From positions 1 through 14,504 of the forward strand of contig JAZQFJ010000051.1 of the NCBI GenBank assembly GCA_045539475.1: 14,504 nucleotides of DNA, written 5' to 3'. Every line of letters begins with the position of its first letter. Within the stretch, counting starts at the first letter, position 1. Positions 7,049 through 13,001 of this stretch are shown piece by piece. Source of the DNA: SIG480 sp045539475 (GTDB lineage Bacteria > Bacillota > Clostridia > Oscillospirales > JAAYXM01). Under the pieces are notes generated by a model, which did no database searches, was not told where the DNA came from, and saw only the letters and a list, made by a program, of their open reading frames with translations. The position numbers and the translations under genes are program-made.

Positions 7049-8143
7049 ATATCTGACTACGACATTTATGATTTAGACATTAGAAAAACATTCAACTCCA
7101 TTGACGGAGATACGCTTCTTGATATGGATTTGCCCGCGACAAAATTTGTGATTAAAGAATTGTTGCCGCAAGGACTTGCTATTATCGACGGCGCACCGAA
7201 AGTCGGCAAGTCTTGGCTGATGCTTGACTGGTGTGTTCGTATTGCGAAGGGCGAAACGATATGGAACTTTCCTAATACGAAAGGAACAACACTATATGTC
7301 AGTCTTGAGGATACCGCAAGCAGGCTGCAGGAAAGACTGCTGTCCGTTACCGACGAGGCTCCAAATGTTTTCTTTACAACATTCAGCTTCAAAATCGGTG
7401 AAGGGCTTGAAGAACAAATCAAAAGCTTTGTTGCCGACCATCCTGAGACTGCTTTGATTGTCATTGATACGTTCCAGATAATTCGCAACACAGGGAGCGA
7501 GGTCAGTTACGCAAGCGACTATAACGAGATTGAAATTCTCAAATAGCTCGCGGAGGAATTGAAAATTACCATTCTTCTTGTTCACCATCTTCGTAAGCAG
7601 GGTGACAGCGACCCGTTCAATATGTTGTCGGGCACAAACGGACTTGCCGGCGGTGTAGATACAATGTTTGTTCTTGATAAGAGCAAGCGCTGTTCCACCA
7701 ACGCAACTCTCTACTGCTCGGGGCACGACATTGAGGACAGAGAGATTGAACTTTGCTTTGACAAGGACAACTGTGTTTGGATTTTCGTTTCCGACAGCTC
7801 GGACAACCCCGAAATGCTGCTGCCGGATGACATTCGTCTGCTGATTGGGTTTATGAAAAAGATGATTTCTTTTGAAGGCTCGAATACGGATTTCACAAAT
7901 GAATTTATTTCCTTCTGCGATAAGGAATTCAGTGCCAAATCCTTAAAGCGCAGGATGAACAGATACCGCCGTGAGCTTGAAGAAAACGGCGTTACCTTTC
8001 ATTCAAACCGCAGTAACGGAAAGAGAATTCTCAGTATCAGCTACACCGGCAAAAGTGACGATAGTGACGTTAAGGACGATAAAAACACCGCTCCCGAAAA
8101 TGTCGTCAATATCGTCCCTGTCGTCCCTGAACGCGCCTGTTAG
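7049..8143 (+). pseudogene. RepA-like AAA (RecA-fold) ATPase, no standard start and in-frame stop
   Basis: A 364-codon frame encodes a RepA/AAA_25-like ATPase of mobile elements, probably involved in replication or maintenance of the excised circle. Visible features are Walker A GAPKVGKS (7190-7213), Walker B ALIVIDTFQ (about 7450), the LVHHLRKQGDSDPFNMLSGT segment characteristic of the family, and a C-terminal winged-helix-like region (KSLKRRMNRYRRELEENGV). Two lesions are seen. First, the ribosome-binding site GAGGTGA (7036-7042) leads with ideal spacing to ATA at 7049, followed by SDYDIYDLDIRKTF; there is no ATG, GTG or TTG in frame between the stop at 7040 and ATG 7124, which lacks a ribosome-binding site. 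Second, TAG at 7544-7546 interrupts the frame between EIEILK and LAEELKITILLVHH. A GGAGG at 7552-7556 and TTG 7559 could allow weak restart of the second half, with only two bases between. Either the gene is dead or it is expressed by non-standard initiation and read-through or restart. Confidence 0.75.
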
Positions 8144-8353
8144 CCCGAATTTGCAGACGTGTCGGCTTTTCAGCCAAAGATTAGTTGTTCACTAAAAGAT
8201 ATAACCGCAAAATTCGGAGTGTTTGGGCACAACGAGAATTTAACGAAAACGTGGGTGTAGCTATGGCAAGCAGAGCGTCCGGCTGTCCGCTCGGTCGCAT
8301 AATGCGGGCAGAAGCCCTGCACCCACTTTCATATCAATAATGGGAGGTATTAT
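8144..8353 (+). other. Structured spacer with putative oriT at 8251-8326
   Basis: No coding frame fits. The 210-base spacer directly upstream of mobC, where oriT is expected, is unusually rich in inverted repeats. The outermost clear one is GTGGGTGTAG (8251-8260) with CTGCACCCAC (8317-8326): ten pairs including one wobble. Inside are CGCAT/ATGCG around one base (about 8297-8307), GGGC-AGAA-GCCC (8306-8317) and GAGCG/CGCTC arms (about 8273-8292). Further left, CCGAATTTGC (8145-8154) pairs with GCAAAATTCGG (8207-8217) with one bulge, and GGCT-TTTC-AGCC forms a small hairpin (8164-8175). The nick site cannot be called from sequence alone. An RNA structure is the alternative. Confidence 0.5.
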
Positions 8354-8611
8354 TTGGCAAAAAGAAAACGAAATCAAACCATATCTATTCGCCTTACGAC
8401 AGAAGAAAAGAAAGAAATTATTACAAAAGCAAAACAAGCACAAATGACCTTGACGGACTATTTGATTGAATGTTCGCACAACACAGAAATCACTGTAACG
8501 GATTTGTCAAAGGTGTTGATTGAGCTGAAACGTATCGGAAACAACATCAATCAAATCGCGCGGAAGATTAATTCAAAACGGTTTTTCTTTGGCAAAATCG
8601 TTTCGCCATGA
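8354..8611 (+). CDS. mobC: MobC-like relaxosome accessory protein, apparently short
   Basis: An 85-residue basic protein that would bind oriT and help the relaxase nick it. It starts at TTG 8354 after a strong GGGAGG (8342-8347). The N-terminus MAKRKRNQTISIRLTTEEKK is the ribbon-helix-helix DNA-binding start typical of the family, and IELKRIGNNINQIARKINSK is the family's 'NNINQIA..N' signature. Family members usually run on about 20-30 residues as a helical tail; here the protein stops 12 residues after that signature with an atypical end (RFFFGKIVSP). The TGA overlaps the ATG of the relaxase as ATGA, indicating coupled translation. The short tail may reflect a small deletion at the junction with the relaxase. 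Confidence 0.75.
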   Translation: MAKRKRNQTISIRLTTEEKKEIITKAKQAQMTLTDYLIECSHNTEITVTDLSKVLIELKRIGNNINQIARKINSKRFFFGKIVSP

Positions 8612-9765
8612 GAGCGGTCATCAACTACTGTCAGCAGGAGTACAAGACCTACGACAACAAATCCAAACGACAATTAATCAGCGGAGACAACTGTGACGGT
8701 GCTAATTCATTCCGAGAATTCATGGCGACGAAGAAAATTTACGGCAAAGACAACGGATTTTTCTTCTACCACTACGCGCAATCCTTCTCTCCAAAAGAGA
8801 AAACTACTCCTGAACAGGCGCACGAAGTTGCTCTTGAATTTGCCGAAAAAGCATGGGCAGGTCACGAAGTTTTAGTCACTACCCACTGCGACGCCGCCCA
8901 TATTCATTCGCATTTCGTTATCAATTCCGTCGGTTTTGAATCGGGTATGAAGCTGCGGCAGTCGCCTTCCACGCTGAAACAGTTTCGCAAGTTCAGCGAC
9001 GAAATCTGTATTGCTCACGGACTTTCCATACTCCAACCATACCAAGGCGGCAGAAATAGTGTATCGTCCAGAGAGCATCGCGCGAGGTTAAGGGGTAACA
9101 GTTGGAAAGAAAAGCTGGCGAAAGATATCGACACAGCAATGTCGTATAGCGGAAGCAAGGATGAATTCATCCGAAACATGTCCATTCTTGGCTACCACAT
9201 GACATGGACTGATAAGAGAAAGAATCTCACCATTCACTGTCCCAACGGAAAAAGTTGCCGTGACATCAAGCTCCAAGACGACAAATATCTCAAGGAAAAC
9301 ATTGAGTGTGAACTGCTCCAAAGAGAATTCCCCGTCGGAGAAAAACAGCCGACAGGCTGGGAAGATTCACGTGAGCTTTACGAGCAACACCTCAAGGAAC
9401 GCGCTCAATCCAAGGCTGAAACGCAGAGAATTTCCGACAGCTATTCCAACGTCGGCAACGAAATCAGCAGCCTTGCCGGAGCCGTTTCAAAAATCGTTGA
9501 CAACGATTCCGAAGACCCGGACGAGCGAAGAAAACGTATCGAAGCCGAGGAAAACGGCTCTGCTCTCGGTACAGTTCTCGGTTTAGGTATCGGCATGATA
9601 CCCAACGCAGTAAATGAACCGCCTGAACAAGAGCTTGATTATGAACAAGAAGAATACAAAACACGAGAAGAAATCCTTGAAGAAATCTTCGGCGCTGACG
9701 ATTATGACTATGATGATTATAATGATGGCGAGGATGAGGGCGAAAGCTTCTCAATGTCACTTTAG
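8608..9765 (+). CDS. mobA: MOBP-type relaxase (VirD2-like mobilization protein)
   Basis: A 385-residue relaxase that would nick oriT, stay bound to the 5' end through a tyrosine and be transferred by a helper conjugation system. Motifs seen: the probable catalytic tyrosine Y7 in AVINYCQQE; the segment YHYAQSFSPKE; and the metal-binding histidine motif H93-C-D95-x2-H98-x-H100-x-H102 (THCDAAHIHSHFVIN). The SSREHRARLRGNSWKEKL and TWTDKRKNLTIHCPNGK segments follow, as in clostridial relaxases. The C-terminus is strongly acidic (about residues 340-380, rich in D, E and Y). Family members usually have about 15 residues before the 'MRAVI' position, so this start may be an internal methionine revealed by a deletion. 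ATGA overlap with mobC substitutes for a ribosome-binding site. The frame is otherwise intact and ends in TAG. Confidence 0.85.
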   Translation: MRAVINYCQQEYKTYDNKSKRQLISGDNCDGANSFREFMATKKIYGKDNGFFFYHYAQSFSPKEKTTPEQAHEVALEFAEKAWAGHEVLVTTHCDAAHIHSHFVINSVGFESGMKLRQSPSTLKQFRKFSDEICIAHGLSILQPYQGGRNSVSSREHRARLRGNSWKEKLAKDIDTAMSYSGSKDEFIRNMSILGYHMTWTDKRKNLTIHCPNGKSCRDIKLQDDKYLKENIECELLQREFPVGEKQPTGWEDSRELYEQHLKERAQSKAETQRISDSYSNVGNEISSLAGAVSKIVDNDSEDPDERRKRIEAEENGSALGTVLGLGIGMIPNAVNEPPEQELDYEQEEYKTREEILEEIFGADDYDYDDYNDGEDEGESFSMSL

Positions 9766-9779
9766 AAAGGAAAACTATA

Positions 9780-10013
9780 TTGACAGATGAAATTAAAATC
9801 ACAAATGAAAGTGAATACTGTTCTTCGGTAGCAGCAGCTATCAATCGCAGAACTAACTTTTTGATTTCGGACGGACAACTCATTACACAACACCTATATA
9901 CTATTGGCAAAAAGAATTATATTGTAAATTCCGTTTTTAATTTGAACGGAAAGCAAACGGTTGCCGACGGAATAAAAAGGCTGATTGATAACGAATTCAA
10001 CAACGCGGCGTAA
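9780..10013 (+). CDS. tnpW: TnpW family small protein of Tn4451-like elements
   Basis: A 77-residue protein starting at TTG 9780, eight bases after AAAGGA. The C-terminal half, LYTIGKKNYIVNSVFNLNGK followed by QTVADGIKRLIDNE, matches the recalled TnpW pattern (IG-TTY-V-V-F followed by KETM-DKI-RLI). Its place between the relaxase and the serine recombinase is also usual for TnpW. Function is not established; it is thought to be an accessory of the recombinase module. It follows the relaxase by 14 bases, so it is in the same transcript, and is separated from the recombinase by a hairpin-forming leader. No lesion is seen. Confidence 0.65.
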   Translation: MTDEIKITNESEYCSSVAAAINRRTNFLISDGQLITQHLYTIGKKNYIVNSVFNLNGKQTVADGIKRLIDNEFNNAA

Positions 10014-10034
10014 ATAAGTCTGGACATTTCAGCT

Positions 10035-10079
10035 GATTGGGAGTATTGTGTTGTTGCGCAAACGCGCAGACTCCCAATC
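10035..10079 (+). promoter_or_regulatory. Nested hairpin in leader of the recombinase gene
   Basis: GATTGGGAGT (10035-10044) pairs perfectly with ACTCCCAATC (10070-10079). Inside, TGCGC (10055-10059) pairs with GCGCA (10064-10068) around AAAC. The structure lies 17 bases upstream of the AGGAG site at about 10096-10100 that serves the recombinase. No T-run follows at once, so it is more likely an mRNA structure or protein-binding site limiting recombinase expression than a terminator. Confidence 0.5.
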
Positions 10080-10108
10080 GGTTTGGCAACAGAAAGGAGA
10101 CAATTTTT

Positions 10109-11782
10109 ATGTCAAACCAAAATAAAATAACAGCACTCTACTGCCGCTTATCCAAGGACGACCTCAACGTCGGTGACAGCGACAGCATCGTGCATCAAAG
10201 AGCCATGCTCGAAAAGTATGCAAAGGATAATTGCTTTCCTAACATTCGCGTGTTTGTTGACGACGGCTACTCAGGCGTCAGCTTCGACCGTCCCGGCTTT
10301 CAGGAGATGTATAAGCTGATTGAAACAGGCAAAGTCGGAATTGTTATCACGAAAGACTTATCCCGTCTCGGCAGGAATTATATCGAGGTCGGCAACTACA
10401 CCGAGTTCGTATTTCCGAGATATGGTGTCAGGTACATTGCTATCAACGATAATTACGATTCGCTGTTCAGCGATAATAACGAGCTGGCACCTTTCAAAAA
10501 TCTGTTCAACGAATGGTACGCGCGTGATACAAGCAAGAAAATTCGCGCTGTTTTCAAAGCGAAAGCTGAGCGAGGTCAACGCTTGGGAACAACCATTCCA
10601 TACGGTTACCGCCGTGACCCTGACAGCGGAAAAGAATGTCATCTCCTGATAAACGAGGAAACCGCTCCGGTGTTAAGAATGATATTTTCCATGTGTTCTA
10701 AATGTATCGGACCGAGTAATATTGCAAAAGCATTAAAAGAAAAGAAAATTTTCAAACCCACATTATATCGTTTCCAAAAAGAAGGCAAGTATGGTACTCA
10801 CACTGATATTGAAAATCCATATAACTGGGATTGGCATACGATTGCTAATATCCTTGATAACGAAATCTATCTCGGTCACACCATTAACTGCCGTACAAGG
10901 ATAGCTTCATTCAAGGACAAGCGAACCATAAAAGTTCCTAAAGAAGAGCAATTGAGGTTCGAGAATACTCATGAGGCAATTATTGACCAAGAAACTTGGG
11001 ACATTGTCCATAAGGTACGCGAAGGAAGAATCCGCAAAACCCGTATGGGTGAGATTAATAAATACAGCGGACTAATTTACTGCGCTGACTGCGGCAGAAA
11101 GCATCATCTTTACCGAGGAAGAACAATCAAACGTGAAAGCTACAGTTTTATCTGTGGAAACTATCACAAGCACGTTGGTGAAGAAAAATGTACGCCGCAT
11201 TCTATTCGAGAGGTTGTGCTTGATGAGATTGTTCTTGAAGAAATTAATAAGGCAATCTACTACGCGAGAAATAACACGAAGAAGTTTACCGATTACATCA
11301 GTAAAAAGACTTCCTCACAGTACAGGAAAGAATTGAACGCTAAAACTGCTGAACTGTCAAAAGCCTAAAAGCGCATCGTGGAACTGAAATCGCTTTTCAA
11401 GCGCTTGTATGAGGATAACGTACTTGGTCGTATTAGCGACGAGCAGTACAGAATGTTATCCCTTGATTACAACGATGAGCAAAAGGAGCTTGAGCAATCA
11501 ATTCCTGATTTACAAAGAGAAATTGATACACTCAAATGCGAGTGTACCAATGTTCAAAAATTCCTCGAAATTGTCAGAAAGTATGTGTGTATTCAGGAGC
11601 TGACACCGGAGGTGCTGCGAACCTTCATCAGCAAAATCGTTGTTCACGAGCGCGAGAAAAAGCACAGCCAAACCTCACCGCAGCATATTGATATCTACTT
11701 TCGCTACATCGGAATCTTCGCTCTCCCGAACGAAACTGACGTAACAAAAGAAACCAAACAAGACAAAAGGCGGACAGCCTAA
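10109..11782 (+). pseudogene. tnpX: TnpX-like large serine recombinase interrupted by TAA
   Basis: A 557-codon frame of a large serine recombinase that would excise and integrate the element. The start ATG 10109 (MSNQNKITALYCRLSKDD) follows AGGAG; an upstream in-frame GTG at 10037 lies in the hairpin leader and adds non-family residues. Domains in order: resolvase catalytic domain, residues about 7-150, with catalytic S15 in YCRLS and the TKDLSRLGRN motif; recombinase domain, about 180-300 (TTIPYGYRRDP); zinc ribbon with C325 and C328 (YCADCG) and later C residues (FICGNYH, EEKC). TAA at 11366-11368 (codon 420) then interrupts the frame, after AELSKA and before KRIVELKSLFKRLYEDNVLG. The downstream coiled-coil and C-terminal part stay open to the TAA at 11780-11782. 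The truncated protein would keep the catalytic and zinc domains but lose the coiled-coil region, so recombination is probably defective. The second part lacks a ribosome-binding site. Confidence 0.85.
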
Positions 11783-11792
11783 ACTGTCCGCC
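11769..11792 (-). terminator. Intrinsic terminator of the dnaG-rpoD transcript, overlapping recombinase stop
   Basis: GGCGGACAG (11769-11777) pairs perfectly with CTGTCCGCC (11784-11792) around CCTAAA, which contains the recombinase stop codon. On the minus strand the stem is followed by TTTTGTCTTGTTT, a good U-tract, so it should end transcription arriving from rpoD. On the plus strand no T-run follows (TGCGCATA), so termination of the recombinase transcript would be weak. Confidence 0.7.
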
Positions 11793-11871
11793 TGCGCATA
11801 GGGCACCGCCTTAAACTGAAAACATCCTTTTCGGAATCAGACTAAAGCCCGTACCGGTTTTATAAATTATT

Positions 11872-12987
11872 TTAATCAAGAAAATCCTTAAGCTTTTTAC
11901 TGCGGCTTGGATGACGAAGCTTGCGAAGTGCCTTTGCTTCTATCTGTCTGATACGTTCTCTGGTAACATTAAATACCTCGCCAACCTCTTCAAGCGTACG
12001 TGAACGTCCGTCTTCAAGACCAAATCTTAGTCTTAAGACCCTTTCCTCTCTTGGAGTAAGTGTTGCAAGAACGTCTGAAAGCTGCTCCTTAAGCAGTGTG
12101 TGTGAAGCTGCATCCTGCGGTGCAGGAGCGTCATCATCGGGGATAAAATCACCAAGGTGGCTGTCTTCTTCTTCACCTATAGGTGTTTCAAGGGAAACAG
12201 GCTCTTGAGCAACTCTCATTATTTCCCTTACCTTATCCGTAGGCATACCGAGAACTTCAGATATTTCCTCGGCTGTAGGCTCGTGACCGTTCTGATGGAG
12301 AAGCTGACTTGATACCTTCTTTACTTTGTTTATTGTTTCAACCATATGAACGGGAATACGGATGGTTCTTGCCTGGTCTGCAATTGCTCTTGTTATTGCC
12401 TGCCTTATCCACCATGTAGCATATGTGGAGAACTTAAAGCCTTTTGTATAATCGAATTTTTCAACAGCCTTGATAAGTCCCAGGTTACCCTCCTGTATAA
12501 GATCAAGGAACTGCATTCCTCGTCCAAGATACCTTTTGGCAATGCTGACAACAAGGCGAAGATTGGCCTCTGAAAGTCTTTTCTTGGCGGAAACATCACC
12601 GTCTGATATACGTATTGCAAGGTCAAGCTCCTCGTCAGGAGTAAGAAGCGGCACGCGGCCTATCTCTTTAAGATAGATTTTTACCGGATCATCAATTGAG
12701 ATATTCTCAACAGCCGGCTCGCCGTCGGCGTCTTCATCATTTATATTGGTTTCTGCGGATATTGCAGAAAGCTCAACATCATCAAGGATTATATCGTCAA
12801 GCGTTTCTACAATCTCTACACCGTTTGTTTCAAGTGTATCATAGAATTTTTCAAGCTGTTCCGGGTCAATATCCATTTCGCCAATGGCGTCAAGAATCTC
12901 CTTATTGGTAAGCTGTCCTTTTGCCTTACCCATTTCCATAAGATCCTTAAGTACTGTTTTTTTATCCGGCTGTGGTGCTGCTATCAT
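11872..12987 (-). CDS. rpoD: Primary sigma factor of RNA polymerase (sigma-A/sigma-70)
   Basis: A complete 371-residue housekeeping sigma factor. Domains in order: region 1.1-like N-terminus (1-80); an acidic linker; region 1.2 (about 98-130, DDPVKIYLKEIGRVPLLTP); region 2 (140-210) with the core-binding and -10 recognition helices (LIQEGNLGLIKAVEKFDYTK, YATWWIRQAITRAIADQAR); region 3 (213-290); region 4 (303-360) with the -35 recognising helix-turn-helix (RTLEEVGEVFNVTRERIRQI). The short length, with no large insertion between regions 1 and 2, is typical of Firmicutes. The ATG is preceded by AGGAGG (minus strand of 12995-13000) with seven bases between. It lies 14 bases after dnaG on the same strand, the conserved macromolecular-synthesis arrangement. 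Isoleucine and arginine are often ATA and AGA/AGG, unlike the genes to its left. Confidence 0.98.
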   Translation of the reverse strand: MIAAPQPDKKTVLKDLMEMGKAKGQLTNKEILDAIGEMDIDPEQLEKFYDTLETNGVEIVETLDDIILDDVELSAISAETNINDEDADGEPAVENISIDDPVKIYLKEIGRVPLLTPDEELDLAIRISDGDVSAKKRLSEANLRLVVSIAKRYLGRGMQFLDLIQEGNLGLIKAVEKFDYTKGFKFSTYATWWIRQAITRAIADQARTIRIPVHMVETINKVKKVSSQLLHQNGHEPTAEEISEVLGMPTDKVREIMRVAQEPVSLETPIGEEEDSHLGDFIPDDDAPAPQDAASHTLLKEQLSDVLATLTPREERVLRLRFGLEDGRSRTLEEVGEVFNVTRERIRQIEAKALRKLRHPSRSKKLKDFLD

Positions 12988-13001
12988 AATAAAACCTCCT
13001 G

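Larger units (their letters stand above)
5548..11793. mobile_element. Degraded TnpX-type mobilizable element (core; limits approximate)
   Basis: A syntenic set of ATPase, putative oriT, MobC, relaxase, TnpW and TnpX-like serine recombinase marks an integrative mobilizable element related in module content to Tn4451/Tn4453-type elements. The recombinase is last, ending at 11782 only 89 bases from the 3' end of rpoD, so the right end should lie at about 11793-11871. The left end is not identified: it may be near 5239-5547, or the efflux/reductase genes at 1-5101 may be cargo and the end may lie outside the window. Key genes are damaged (ATPase: ATA at the start position and internal TAG; recombinase: internal TAA; MobC/relaxase junction apparently shortened), so autonomous movement is unlikely. 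Confidence 0.7.

Noticed and set aside
10037..10108. Earlier GTG start for the recombinase
   Set aside because: It lies inside the nested hairpin, adds cysteine-rich non-family residues, and the ATG at 10109 has a proper AGGAG site.
7544..11368. Recoded stop codons (TAG/TAA read as glutamine) explaining both interrupted genes
   Set aside because: Genes in the same element end naturally in TAG (relaxase, ATPase) and TAA, and no other in-frame stops occur in long genes. No suppressor tRNA is seen. Independent nonsense mutations are simpler.
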